Positions 1 through 8,309 of a DNA stretch of 52,083 bases are shown here, one piece after another. Made by a program: the position numbers and the translations under genes. The notes below the pieces were generated by a model. That model saw only the letters and a program-made list of their open reading frames with translations, made no database searches and was not told the origin of the DNA. Source of the stretch: Streptosporangium minutum (GTDB taxonomy: Bacteria > Actinomycetota > Actinomycetes > Streptosporangiales > Streptosporangiaceae); the NCBI RefSeq assembly GCF_002149035.1, contig NZ_NGFP01000029.1:1-52083 (forward strand). Reading direction: 5' to 3'. Each line of letters begins with the position of its first letter. The first letter of the stretch is position 1.

Positions 1-1634
1 GGCAGGCGGTCCTCGTAGTCGCCCAGCCAGGCCCCGAACAGGACCAGACTCCGCACCCAGAACCGGTCGTTCCAGCCGTTGAAGCGCGCCAGGGCGTCCG
101 GGCCCTCGGCGACCACGGCGTGCAGCGGCTCCGACAGCAGGGAGGGCACGGTGCCCGCGACCCGGGTCAGCATCCGGTGGCCGTACTCCCGGGCGGGCGC
201 GGCGGCCGAGCGCAGCGGGACCCGCTGGAGCGGCTGCTTGACCACGTTGGTGGAGGGCAGCGCGGCGACGCGCGGGTTGGCCGCGTACAGGACCTCCCGG
301 TAGAAGCGTCCCTTGTCCTTGCGGGCCACGCCCACCGAGAGCGCGGCGTCGAAGAAGTCGGGGTGCGTGAACGGCGCGGCGAACGACACCTCGGGGCCGA
401 CCAGGTTGACCGGCGAGCGGGCGATGCCCCGGGCCGTCCGGGTGTGCAGGACCGACAGCGGCAGCTCGGCCCGGTGCCCGTTGAGCATCGAGGTCGACTG
501 GTTGAACGCCGTCTCGACCGAGGAGGTGATCCAGGCCGCCGCCTCCTCGGACAGGAACGGCACCGACGGGGTGCCCAGCGCCAGGGAGCCGAGCAGCGCC
601 GCCTTCCGCTCCGCCTGCGAGGACGCCTCCAGGGCGGCCCCGCTGACCATGAAGTTCTTCAGCAGCGGCCCCCCGGCCAGCCCGTCCACCAGGGTCCGGC
701 CGGCTCGGTGCACCTCACGGGCGAACGGGGTGTACCAGGCGTGGTGCGGGGTGAGGAACTCCAGCCGCCGGGCGACGGCCAGCGCGTCGTCGGGGTAGGC
801 CGCGGCGTCCTGGGTGATCACGCGGTGCCGTACGCCCAGCTCGCGGGTTATCGCGCGGGCGAAGGCGATGTCGGTGTCGGTGCCGTCGTCCGGGCTCGTC
901 GTCCACGACTCGACGTCGGCGCCCCGTGTCACCGCGACCGAGCACAGCAGCCGCGAGTCGTAGCCGCCGCTGACCGGCACGAGCAGCGGCCGGTCGTCGA
1001 ACTCCTTGTAGACCTCGTGCAGGATCTCCAGGATCTCCCCGGCCGTCCGTCCCGCCTCGAACGGCTCCTCGCGCAGCCACCGGGGCAGCCTCCGCTCGGT
1101 CGAGATCCGGCCCGACGCCCGGTCGAAGACCAGCGCACTGGCTCCGGCCAGCCGCTTGACCTGGACATACGGGGTGTCGTCACGGAGCGGGAAGGTCAAC
1201 TGGATGATCGACGCCCAGGCGTCCCAGTTGATCTCGTACGGCGTGCGCGCGAGGGCCAGCAGCGGCTCCAGCAGCGAGGAGAAGTAGACCGCCCCGTCCC
1301 GCGTCAGGTAGTAGACGTCCACCAGGCCGAGGCCGCCGGCGTGCAGCGCGATCCGGTCCCCGTCGTCGATCAGGCCGGGGGTCTCGAACTCCTCCGCCAC
1401 GCTGATCCACGGCGCCGGCTCGGCCGGCCTGCGCTCTCCCCAGGCGAACGCCCAGCCGCGGGTGTCGCGCTGGTAGGGCGGCAGCGGGGAGGAGCTGTAG
1501 AGCGCCGCCTCGGGGGTCCGCAGCGCGGGCTTCACCCGCGGTCCGGCCTCCCGGAGCGTCTCCAGGGCGGACTCGTCGAGGTGGCCGATGCCGCCGCAGA
1601 CGTACGGTCTCACATTGAACGTCGGCCACTGCAC
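1..1634 (-). CDS. Asparagine-synthase-like ATP-dependent amide ligase (3' end outside window)
   Basis: This partial gene is open for 544 codons from GTG at 1634, with GGAG about 8 bases upstream, and runs off the window edge. A PP-loop of ATP pyrophosphatases is visible as SGGYDSRLL near residue 228, which places the C-terminal half in the asparagine synthase family that adenylates a carboxylate and forms an amide. The N-terminus reads VQWPTFNVRPYVCGG, so the Cys-2 nucleophile of a true glutamine amidotransferase (class II asparagine synthetase) is absent. It may use ammonia or another amine, or act in modifying a glycan or secondary metabolite. It is divergent from the glycosyltransferase-like gene at 1706 across 71 bp, which suggests a shared role. 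The family call is firm; the substrate is unknown. Confidence 0.82.
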   Translation of the reverse strand, partial: MQWPTFNVRPYVCGGIGHLDESALETLREAGPRVKPALRTPEAALYSSSPLPPYQRDTRGWAFAWGERRPAEPAPWISVAEEFETPGLIDDGDRIALHAGGLGLVDVYYLTRDGAVYFSSLLEPLLALARTPYEINWDAWASIIQLTFPLRDDTPYVQVKRLAGASALVFDRASGRISTERRLPRWLREEPFEAGRTAGEILEILHEVYKEFDDRPLLVPVSGGYDSRLLCSVAVTRGADVESWTTSPDDGTDTDIAFARAITRELGVRHRVITQDAAAYPDDALAVARRLEFLTPHHAWYTPFAREVHRAGRTLVDGLAGGPLLKNFMVSGAALEASSQAERKAALLGSLALGTPSVPFLSEEAAAWITSSVETAFNQSTSMLNGHRAELPLSVLHTRTARGIARSPVNLVGPEVSFAAPFTHPDFFDAALSVGVARKDKGRFYREVLYAANPRVAALPSTNVVKQPLQRVPLRSAAAPAREYGHRMLTRVAGTVPSLLSEPLHAVVAEGPDALARFNGWNDRFWVRSLVLFGAWLGDYEDRL

Positions 1635-1670
1635 CGTGCTGACTCCTCTGTGTCGCGATTGACCAAAGGG

Positions 1671-1676
1671 TATCCT
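1671..1676 (+). promoter_or_regulatory. Candidate -10 element of the gene at 1706
   Basis: TATCCT fits the actinobacterial TANNNT -10 pattern and lies in the 71-bp divergent gap, 29 bases before the GTG start. GGAGGA at 1696-1701 is the matching ribosome binding site. No clear -35 was found. Confidence 0.35.
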
Positions 1677-1705
1677 TTCGCCCGGCTCAGGAATCGGAGG
1701 ACGAC

Positions 1706-3658
1706 GTGGCGGGCGAGGAACTCGAAAGCACACGGTTGGCGTTGCGGGAGGCCGTGGCCGAGGCGGAACGGGCCGCCGAACTGGCCCGGCTGCTCGACGC
1801 GGCGCAGACGAAGATCGCTGAAGCGGAGCGCGCCACCGCCGAACTGCGAGGAGTCCAGGAGCGCCTGAGCGAGACCGAGAAACTGCTCGAAGCCGCGCAC
1901 ACGGCCGAGGAGAGGCTCCGCAGGGACCTGGCCGAGCAGCGCTACCAGGCCGAGGTGGCGAAGTGGAAGCTGTCGTCGGTCCAGGTGGCCCGCTGGTCCC
2001 GGATCGGCGACGCGCTCAAGACGGGCAAGAGCAACCCGGTACGGCTGGCGCGCGGCCTGCGCGGAGCCGCCAGGCCCGCCAAGCGCCCCGTGGCGCCCAA
2101 GCGGCAGCCCGTCTCCCAGAAGACCGCCGACAGGTCGGCGGCCGCCGCCGCGTCCTTCCAGGCCACCACCTCCACCAGGACAGTCGGCGGCACGTCGGTC
2201 AAGCTCAAGCCCTTCCGCGTCCCGACCGGCCCGAACACCCGCCCGCACCTGACCGTGGCCGTCGTCGCGGAGCCGCACGCCGAGGCGCTGCTGCGCTACG
2301 AGTGGCGGCAGAGCGCCGGCTTCACCCCCAAGGACTTCGCCCGGGTCCTGGCCGCGGAGGTCCCGCACCTGCTGGTGGTCGAGTCGGTCACCGAGGGGCC
2401 GTGGGCCGAGGAGGTGCGAGAGCCGGGTGAGGGCCTGAACGCGCTGCTGTCCTGGTGCGCGGAGCGGGGCATCCGCACGGTCTTCTGGCACACCGGGGGA
2501 GACGTCGAGCGCTCCGTGGCCGCCGCGCGGCTGTTCGAGCACATCGTCACCGCGCTGCCCAGGTCCGTGGCCGCGTGGGGCGCCGCCCTGGCGTCGTGGG
2601 AGCCGGAGTCCGGCCGCCGGGCGCCCTCGCTGGGACTGCTGCCCTTCGCCGTCCAGCCGCGCGTGCACAATCCGCTGCCGCTGGCCGGGGACCGGTTCGA
2701 CCGGGTCCTCACGTTGGACGAGCTGCTCCCCGGCCACCTGTCGTATCCGGACGTGCTCACCTCCTACCGCTGGCCCAGGGCCGTCGACTGCCCGCCGGGC
2801 ACCGAGGCCTGGCGGCTGGCCGAGCTGGCCGCCTGCGGCACGCCGATCGCGTCGTCGCGCCCGTCCGATCCCGCACCGGAATCCGCGGCCGCCGCGGCCG
2901 ACGCCGACGCCCGCCGGGCCCATGTGGCGCTCCGCCAGGCCTACGGCTCGGGCACGATGACCCAGAAGGTGGACGACCTGCTCGACGCCGTCGGGCTGCC
3001 CAGCGCCCGCGCCACCCTGAACATCTCGGTGATCATGATCGACCGGGGCGACCTGGGGCACACCCTGGCCCAGGTCGCGCCACAGAAGGGCGTCGTCCAG
3101 CTGGTGCTGCTGTCGGACGCCCCGGACGCCGCCGAGCGGGCCCGCGCCGCGATGCCCGACAGGGTGGACGTCGTGGTCCGTCCCGCCGATCCCGGGCTCA
3201 CCACCGGCGGGCAGCTCGATCGCGCCCTCGACCTGTGCCAGGGTGACCTGGTGGCGGTCATGGACGCCAGGGACGCGTACGGCGAGCACTACCTGACCGA
3301 CCTCGCCCGCGCCTTCCTGTTCACCACCGCCGACATCGTCGGGAAGGCGGCCTTCTACGCCCACCTGCGCGACGTCGCCGCCACGGTGCTGCGCCAGCCG
3401 GCCGCCGAGTACTCCTATCTGCCCGAGGTCGCCGGCGCCACCCTGCTGGCCCGCCGTACCGTCCTGCGCGGCCTCGGGTTCGCCGACGTCTCCGAGGGCT
3501 GGGACGAGGTGCTGATGCGCCAGTGCCGCACGGACGGGGTCAAGGTCTTCTCCGCCGACCGCTTCGGCTACGTCTGCCTCCGCGACCACGACAGCCGGCT
3601 CCTCGGCTCGGCCCGGCTCGTCGACTACGGCCCGCCCGCGCCGCACGCCCTGATCTAG
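1706..3658 (+). CDS. Coiled-coil / CgeB-like / degenerate GT2-like glycosyltransferase-family protein
   Basis: The 650-residue product starts at GTG 1706 behind GGAGGA. Residues 1-95 form a long heptad-rich coiled coil. A basic, alanine-rich linker follows to about residue 180. Residues 185-430 resemble the CgeB/spore-coat glycosyltransferase type (VAVVAEPHAEALLRYEW; an FWHTGGD segment). The last 220 residues resemble the GT2 domain of the type-B proteins at 10010 and 14311. Where those carry an acidic DDDDWYG cluster, this one has VMDARDAYG near residue 516. It keeps two aspartates, so nucleotide-sugar binding may be altered or lost. It is divergent from the asparagine-synthase-like gene and 10 bp upstream of the DALR protein. 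A glycan-assembly role is inferred from fold and neighbours only. Confidence 0.72.
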   Translation: MAGEELESTRLALREAVAEAERAAELARLLDAAQTKIAEAERATAELRGVQERLSETEKLLEAAHTAEERLRRDLAEQRYQAEVAKWKLSSVQVARWSRIGDALKTGKSNPVRLARGLRGAARPAKRPVAPKRQPVSQKTADRSAAAAASFQATTSTRTVGGTSVKLKPFRVPTGPNTRPHLTVAVVAEPHAEALLRYEWRQSAGFTPKDFARVLAAEVPHLLVVESVTEGPWAEEVREPGEGLNALLSWCAERGIRTVFWHTGGDVERSVAAARLFEHIVTALPRSVAAWGAALASWEPESGRRAPSLGLLPFAVQPRVHNPLPLAGDRFDRVLTLDELLPGHLSYPDVLTSYRWPRAVDCPPGTEAWRLAELAACGTPIASSRPSDPAPESAAAAADADARRAHVALRQAYGSGTMTQKVDDLLDAVGLPSARATLNISVIMIDRGDLGHTLAQVAPQKGVVQLVLLSDAPDAAERARAAMPDRVDVVVRPADPGLTTGGQLDRALDLCQGDLVAVMDARDAYGEHYLTDLARAFLFTTADIVGKAAFYAHLRDVAATVLRQPAAEYSYLPEVAGATLLARRTVLRGLGFADVSEGWDEVLMRQCRTDGVKVFSADRFGYVCLRDHDSRLLGSARLVDYGPPAPHALI

Positions 3659-3668
3659 GCTGCCAGGC

Positions 3669-4325
3669 GTGACGCCCGGTCAGCTCGGTGAGGTCCTCGG
3701 CCTGCCGCCGATCCCCTCGGGGACGTGGGCCGAGGAGGCCCTCTACCTCTCCCCGGCCGCGCTGCGCCGCGGGGAGGCGCCCGGGGAGATGGCGGCGCGG
3801 CTGCGCGCGCTGCCCGGGATCGCGGGCGTCCGGGTGCGGGGCGACGGGTTCCTGGAGATCGTGGTGGCCGTGCCGGGGGAGCTCGTCGCGGAGATCGGCC
3901 CCGTCCCGGCGGCCGCCGGGGAAGCGCCGCCGTGGGCCGACCTGCCGAGGACGTGGGACAACCCCGGATTCATCGTGCGATTCGCCCATGTGCGGGCGGT
4001 CGCCGTACAGCGCTGGGCGGCGGATCTGGGCGTCGGCGGGGACTTCCGGCCGGAGCTGCTGGCCGGCCGGTGGGACCGGGCGGTGCTCAGGTCGCTGGCC
4101 GAGGTGCACGGCAGGCGGGTGAGCCGGGCCCCCGGATGGGCGGCCTACACCGAGCAGCTCGCCCGGGTCTACCACGACGCGTTCGAGCGGGCTCCCGCGC
4201 TGCCGTCGGGGGAGGAGGAGCCGTCGGCCCTGCACGCCGCCCGGGTACGGCTGGCCCGGGCGGTGCGGGACGTGCTGGCCGAGGGGCTGGCGGCGCTGGG
4301 CGAGACGGCGCCCGACAGGCTGTGA
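3669..4325 (+). CDS. ArgS-related DALR anticodon-binding-domain protein (NrtL-like)
   Basis: The 218-residue product begins at GTG 3669. Its C-terminal half resembles the DALR helical anticodon-binding domain of arginyl-tRNA synthetase: a WDNPGFIVRFAHVRA helix near residue 97 and a VYHDAFERAP segment near residue 170. No catalytic HIGH or KMSKS segment is present, so it cannot charge tRNA alone. In Streptomyces a stand-alone ArgS-related protein called NrtL lies between argS and lysA. The position just before lysA here matches, but argS itself is not seen on the left, where glycan genes lie instead. tRNA binding is a reasonable inference, but its biological role is not established. Confidence 0.75.
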   Translation: MTPGQLGEVLGLPPIPSGTWAEEALYLSPAALRRGEAPGEMAARLRALPGIAGVRVRGDGFLEIVVAVPGELVAEIGPVPAAAGEAPPWADLPRTWDNPGFIVRFAHVRAVAVQRWAADLGVGGDFRPELLAGRWDRAVLRSLAEVHGRRVSRAPGWAAYTEQLARVYHDAFERAPALPSGEEEPSALHAARVRLARAVRDVLAEGLAALGETAPDRL

Positions 4326-4515
4326 CGAGCCCTCCGGAAGCAGGTCCCGGTGGAAGGGCGCACCGGGTGTCCTGGCGTCCAGATCACCACAAAACGTAAA
4401 AATATGCGGCTTAAGTTATTAATGACATGAAAAATTTGTGTATTTCCGGTCGATCGTGTCTCGTCAGGTGGGCACTCGTCCCACGGGGATCACCGGGTCC
4501 GATAGCCTCGATCGG
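4326..4515. other. AT-rich intergenic region before lysA
   Basis: This 190-bp gap holds no gene. A block at about 4389-4450 is strikingly A/T-rich for this genome (runs such as CAAAACGTAAAAATATG and AAAAATTTGTG). It is followed by a small hairpin (GTGGG at 4468-4472 with CCCAC at 4480-4484) and then the lysA -10 candidate. It may be a binding site for an AT-preferring nucleoid protein such as Lsr2 or an upstream promoter element. Confidence 0.5.
4503..4508 (+). promoter_or_regulatory. Candidate -10 element of lysA (leaderless)
   Basis: TAGCCT matches TANNNT and ends 7 bases before the lysA GTG. That spacing puts transcription start at the start codon, as in leaderless actinobacterial mRNAs. 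No Shine-Dalgarno sequence is visible before this GTG, which agrees. Confidence 0.45.
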
Positions 4516-5898
4516 GTGAGTCGATTCGCCCACCCCGCCGGTGACCGGCACGCCGAAGTGCTGCCTGAGGAGCGCCCTCCGCACGCACCTGCCGACCTGA
4601 ACACGCTCGATCCCACGATCTGGCCGCGAACGTCGAACCGCGTCGGCGGATCGGTCACGATCGGCGGCGCGGACGTCAGGGACCTGGTCAGGGAGCACGG
4701 CAGCCCTCTCTACGTGGTGGACGAGGAAGACTTCCGGTCCCGGTGCCGCGACTACCGGGAGGCGTTCGCCGACGGCGAGGTCCACTACGCCGGCAAGGCC
4801 TTCCTCTGTCGCGAGGTCGCCCGCTGGATCATGCAGGAGGGCCTCGGCCTCGACGTGTGCAGCGCGGGCGAGCTCGCCGTCGCGCTGAGCGTCGGGTTCC
4901 CGCCCGAGCGGATCACGCTGCACGGCAACAACAAGTCCCTCGCCGAGCTGGAGAGGGCCGTCGAGACCGGGGTCGGGCACATCGTGGCCGACTCCTTCGA
5001 GGAGATCGCCCGGCTGGGCTTCCTCGCCGACAAGCACGGCAGGCGTCCCCAGGTCATGATCAGGGTGACCGTGGGCGTGGAGGCGCACACCCACGAGTTC
5101 ATCGCCACCGCCCACGACGACCAGAAGTTCGGCTTCTCGCTGAGCAGCGGCGCCGCGGCCGAGGCCGCCCGGCGCATCCTGGCGCTGCCCCAGCTCGAAC
5201 TCGTCGGACTGCACTCCCACATCGGCTCCCAGATCACCGACACCGCCGGGTTCGAGGTGGCCGCGCGCCGCCTGGCCACGCTGCTGGTGCAGATCAAGGA
5301 GGAGCACGGCGTCGTCCTGCCCGAGCTCGACCTCGGCGGCGGCTACGGCATCCCCTACGTCGAGGGCGACACCGCGCTCGACGTCAAGGAGATCGCCGAC
5401 GGCCTGCGGGGGATCGTCGCCAACGTGGCCCGGTCCGCCGGGCTGCCGGTGCCCAAGCTCACCGTCGAGCCGGGCCGCGCCATCGCCGGGCTCGCGGGCG
5501 TGACGCTCTACGAGGTCGGCACGATCAAGGACGTCGAAGGGCTGCGGACCTACGTCAGCATCGACGGCGGCATGAGCGACAACATCCGCACCGCGCTGTA
5601 CGGCGCGGAGTACACCGCCCGCCTGGCCTCCCGCGAGAGCTCCTCGGGGCCGATGCTCTCGCGCCTGGTCGGCAAGCACTGCGAGAGCGGTGACATGGTG
5701 GTCCGCGACCTGTGGCTGCCGCAGGACCTGGCCACCGGTGACCTGATCGCCGTCGCGGGCACCGGCGCCTACTGCCGCTCGCTCGCCAACAACTACAACT
5801 ACCTTCCCAAGCCCGCCGTGGTCGCGGTCAAGGACGGGGTGTCCCGCGTGATCGTCCGCCGGGAGACCGAGGACGACCTGCTGAGAGGCCAGCTGTGA
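4516..5898 (+). CDS. lysA: Diaminopimelate decarboxylase
   Basis: LysA makes L-lysine and CO2 from meso-diaminopimelate in the cytosol, the last step of lysine synthesis. The product has 460 residues with the usual alanine-racemase-type barrel and beta domain. The PLP lysine is visible in [10 protein letters not shown] (K94), the phosphate-binding glycine loop in GGGYGIPY, and the C-terminal substrate/PLP segment in [15 protein letters not shown] longer frame opens at 4438, but GTG 4516 ([18 protein letters not shown]) matches the start seen in Streptomyces LysA and follows a -10 box by 7 bases. It is followed by hom after a 60-bp-period repeat, so the two are probably co-transcribed. Confidence 0.95.
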   Translation: MSRFAHPAGDRHAEVLPEERPPHAPADLNTLDPTIWPRTSNRVGGSVTIGGADVRDLVREHGSPLYVVDEEDFRSRCRDYREAFADGEVHYAGKAFLCREVARWIMQEGLGLDVCSAGELAVALSVGFPPERITLHGNNKSLAELERAVETGVGHIVADSFEEIARLGFLADKHGRRPQVMIRVTVGVEAHTHEFIATAHDDQKFGFSLSSGAAAEAARRILALPQLELVGLHSHIGSQITDTAGFEVAARRLATLLVQIKEEHGVVLPELDLGGGYGIPYVEGDTALDVKEIADGLRGIVANVARSAGLPVPKLTVEPGRAIAGLAGVTLYEVGTIKDVEGLRTYVSIDGGMSDNIRTALYGAEYTARLASRESSSGPMLSRLVGKHCESGDMVVRDLWLPQDLATGDLIAVAGTGAYCRSLANNYNYLPKPAVVAVKDGVSRVIVRRETEDDLLRGQL

Positions 5899-5907
5899 AA
5901 CGACCCG

Positions 5908-6008
5908 GAGCGGTGAGCCGCCGAGTGAGCGGAGCGAACGAGAAGGTGAACGCGACCGTCGGGTGCAGAGCGGTGAGCCGCCGAGTGAGCGGAGCGAACG
6001 AGAAGGTG
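5908..6008 (+). repeat. Two-copy 60-bp-period direct repeat between lysA and hom
   Basis: A 41-bp unit that begins GAGCGGTGAGCCGCCGAGTG and ends GAGAAGGTG occurs identically at 5908-5948 and 5968-6008. The 3' neighbour of each copy is also alike (GCGACCG). The second copy supplies the only purine-rich ribosome binding site (GAGAAGGTGGG) for hom. Confidence 0.9.
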
Positions 6009-6019
6009 GGTGCGACCGG

Positions 6020-7312
6020 ATGGCACTGAAAGTCGCTCTTCTCGGGTGCGGCGTCGTCGGCTCCCAGGTGATCCGGCTGATGCGTGAGCAGGCCGACGAC
6101 CTCGCCGCCCGCATCGGGGCCCCGCTGGAGCTGGCCGGCGTCGCCGTACGGCGGATGGGCCGCAAACGCGACACCGACGTGGACCCGGCCCTGCTCACCA
6201 CCGACGCAGAGGCCCTGGTCACCCGCGACGACGTGGACATCGTCGTCGAGGTGATCGGCGGCATCGAGCCCGCCAGGTCGCTCATCCTGGCCGCGATGAA
6301 CAGCGGCAAGTCGGTCGTCACCGCCAACAAGGCGCTGCTCGCCGAGGACGGCGCGACCGTGCACGGCGCGGCCAGGGCCAACAACGCGGACCTGTACTTC
6401 GAGGCGGCGGTCGCGGGCGCGATCCCGCTGATCCGGCCGCTGCGCGAGTCCCTGGCCGGTGATCACGTGCACCGCGTGCTCGGCATCGTCAACGGCACCA
6501 CCAACTACATCCTCGACAAGATGGACTCCGGCGGCGCGTCGTTCTCCGACGCGCTGGAGGAGGCCCAGGCCCTGGGATACGCCGAGGCCGACCCCACGGC
6601 CGACGTGGAGGGCTTCGACGCCGCCGCCAAGGCCGCGATCCTCGCCGGGATCGCCTTCCACAGCCGTGTGACGGCCGCCGACGTGCACCGCGAGGGCATC
6701 ACCGAGATCACCGCCACCGACGTGGCCAGCGCCAAGGCGATGGGTTACGTCATCAAGCTGCTGGCGATCTGCGCCCGCTCGGAGGACGGCCGTTCCTTCG
6801 GCGTCCGGGTGCACCCGGCAATGATCCCCAGGACGCACCCGCTGGCCGGGGTCCGCGAGGCGTACAACGCGGTCTTCGTGGAGGCCCGGTCCGCCGGGCA
6901 GCTCATGTTCTACGGCGCGGGCGCCGGCGGCGCCCCGACGGCGAGCGCGGTGCTGGGCGACATCGTGGCCGTGGCCCGCAACCTGCTGGCCGGCACGCGG
7001 GGCCCGGAGGAGTCCACCTACGCCGAGCTGACGGTCCATCCGATGGGCGAGACCGTCACGCGCTACCACGTCTCGCTGGACGTCGCCGACAAGCCGGGCG
7101 TGCTCGCCCGGGTCGCCGACATGTTCGCCAAGCAGGACGTGTCCATCCAGACCGTCCGCCAGGAGGGTCACGGCGACGACGCCCAGCTCGTCCTGGTCAC
7201 GCACCGGGCCAGCGACGCCGCGCTGTCGGCCACCATCGAGAGCCTGCGCGAGATGGACATCGTCCGCGACGTGGTGAGCGTCATGCGGGTCGAGGGCGAG
7301 GACACCCCGTAG
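6020..7312 (+). CDS. hom: Homoserine dehydrogenase
   Basis: This NAD(P)H enzyme reduces aspartate semialdehyde to homoserine at the threonine/methionine branch. The 430-residue product has the N-terminal Rossmann motif GCGVVGSQV, the central TANKALLAEDG segment, the catalytic-domain signature GIVNGTTNYILDKM, and a C-terminal ACT domain from about residue 350 (HVSLDVADKPGVLARVADMF). The ACT domain suggests feedback inhibition by threonine, as known for this form. ATG 6020 is chosen over an in-frame start at 5963 because the latter would translate the repeat. It lies downstream of lysA and ends at a strong hairpin, so the lysA-hom unit probably stops there. Confidence 0.95.
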   Translation: MALKVALLGCGVVGSQVIRLMREQADDLAARIGAPLELAGVAVRRMGRKRDTDVDPALLTTDAEALVTRDDVDIVVEVIGGIEPARSLILAAMNSGKSVVTANKALLAEDGATVHGAARANNADLYFEAAVAGAIPLIRPLRESLAGDHVHRVLGIVNGTTNYILDKMDSGGASFSDALEEAQALGYAEADPTADVEGFDAAAKAAILAGIAFHSRVTAADVHREGITEITATDVASAKAMGYVIKLLAICARSEDGRSFGVRVHPAMIPRTHPLAGVREAYNAVFVEARSAGQLMFYGAGAGGAPTASAVLGDIVAVARNLLAGTRGPEESTYAELTVHPMGETVTRYHVSLDVADKPGVLARVADMFAKQDVSIQTVRQEGHGDDAQLVLVTHRASDAALSATIESLREMDIVRDVVSVMRVEGEDTP

Positions 7313-7331
7313 CACTCCGCTCGCCGGGGTG

Positions 7332-7359
7332 AGGGCGCCCTCCGTCATGGGGGCGCCCT
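7332..7359 (+). terminator. Hairpin terminator after hom
   Basis: AGGGCGCCC at 7332-7340 pairs perfectly with GGGCGCCCT at 7351-7359 around a 10-base loop. It starts 20 bases after the hom stop, without a T-run, as is common in actinomycetes. Confidence 0.7.
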
Positions 7360-7480
7360 GCCGGGATCCCGTACGGAGGCGCGTTCCTGACCGTTTGGTA
7401 ACGGAGGCCCTGACAGGGCGTGTGGGCTTATATGGTGCTTTCCTGTGCCCTTGATCCGTTGTCTGAGAGGACGGCCCACC

Positions 7481-8290
7481 GTGAAGATCGTTCGTTGGGC
7501 GGCGGCTCTGCCGGCGGCGCTGGTCGCCCTGGCGGTCCTGCAGCCGGTCTCCCACGCGGAGAGCGCCAAGCCTCCGAAGAAGGTCACGACGGTCGTCTCG
7601 CTCACCTTCGACGACGGGGACGTCACCCACGCGGCGACGGCCCGCATGCTGGAGAAGCGCGGCATGCGTGGAACGTTCTACGTCAACACCGACACCATCG
7701 GGCGTGACGCCAAGCTGACCCGCCGAGAGCTCGCCGCGATCGCCAAGGCGGGACACGAGATCGGCGGCCACACGCTGACCCACATCCGCCTCACCGAGCT
7801 GACCCAGGGCGAGCAGCGCGCGCAGATCTGCGACGACCGCAGGGCACTGGTGGCGTGGGGCTACCGGCCCACCACCCTGGCCTACCCGTTCGGCTCGGTG
7901 GACGCCGACGCCAAGGCGGTGGCGCGGCGGTGCGGCTACGACGCGGCCCGCAGGGTCGGCGGGCTCAAGGACTGGGGATGCCGCGGCTGCCAGGCCGGTG
8001 AGGATCTGCGGCCCCGGGACCGCTACGAGATCCGCACCCCGGGCTCGATCCGCGACGACACGCTGCCGCGGCAGATGAGGCAGCAGGTCCTCAACGCCGA
8101 GAAGAGCGGCGGTGGGCTCGTCCCCCTGGTCTTCCACCGGGTCTGCGACGGCTGCGGCCTCTACTCGGTCTCCCCCAAGACCCTGGACGAGTTCCTCGGC
8201 TGGCTGGCGACCCGCAAGAGCCGCGGCACGGTCGTCAAGACCCTGCACGACGCGGTCGGCGCCCGCTACCGGCCGGTACCCGCCGAGTAG
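7481..8290 (+). CDS. Secreted polysaccharide deacetylase (NodB homology, CE4)
   Basis: The 269-residue product starts at GTG 7481 behind GAGAGGA. A signal peptide is plain: VKIVRW, then a hydrophobic Ala/Leu/Val stretch ending near SHA at about residue 26. The NodB domain shows the metal/catalytic TFDDG motif near residue 45 and the zinc-binding HTLTH motif near residue 99. A YPFGS segment lies further on. Such enzymes remove N-acetyl (or O-acetyl) groups from GlcNAc polymers or peptidoglycan outside the cell. It sits between the hom terminator and the glycosyltransferase array and is convergent with the first of them (19-bp gap). A role in modifying the glycan made by that array is plausible but inferred. 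Confidence 0.88.
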   Translation: MKIVRWAAALPAALVALAVLQPVSHAESAKPPKKVTTVVSLTFDDGDVTHAATARMLEKRGMRGTFYVNTDTIGRDAKLTRRELAAIAKAGHEIGGHTLTHIRLTELTQGEQRAQICDDRRALVAWGYRPTTLAYPFGSVDADAKAVARRCGYDAARRVGGLKDWGCRGCQAGEDLRPRDRYEIRTPGSIRDDTLPRQMRQQVLNAEKSGGGLVPLVFHRVCDGCGLYSVSPKTLDEFLGWLATRKSRGTVVKTLHDAVGARYRPVPAE

Positions 8291-8309
8291 ACCGCCCTGC
8301 CGCCCGCCC

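Noticed and set aside
120-1868. 582-codon plus-strand frame opposite the asparagine-synthase-like gene
   Set aside because: It is Arg/Gly/Val/Gln-rich with no family motif and mirrors a real gene on the other strand; a product of high GC.
1610-3646. 678-codon minus-strand frame opposite the CgeB/GT2-like gene
   Set aside because: Low-complexity composition, no ribosome site, and the plus strand has a coherent coiled-coil/GT protein.
4326-4515. Lysine riboswitch before lysA
   Set aside because: The gap is partly A/T-rich with only one small hairpin, and the lysA -10 box lies 7 bases before the start, leaving no room for a transcribed leader.
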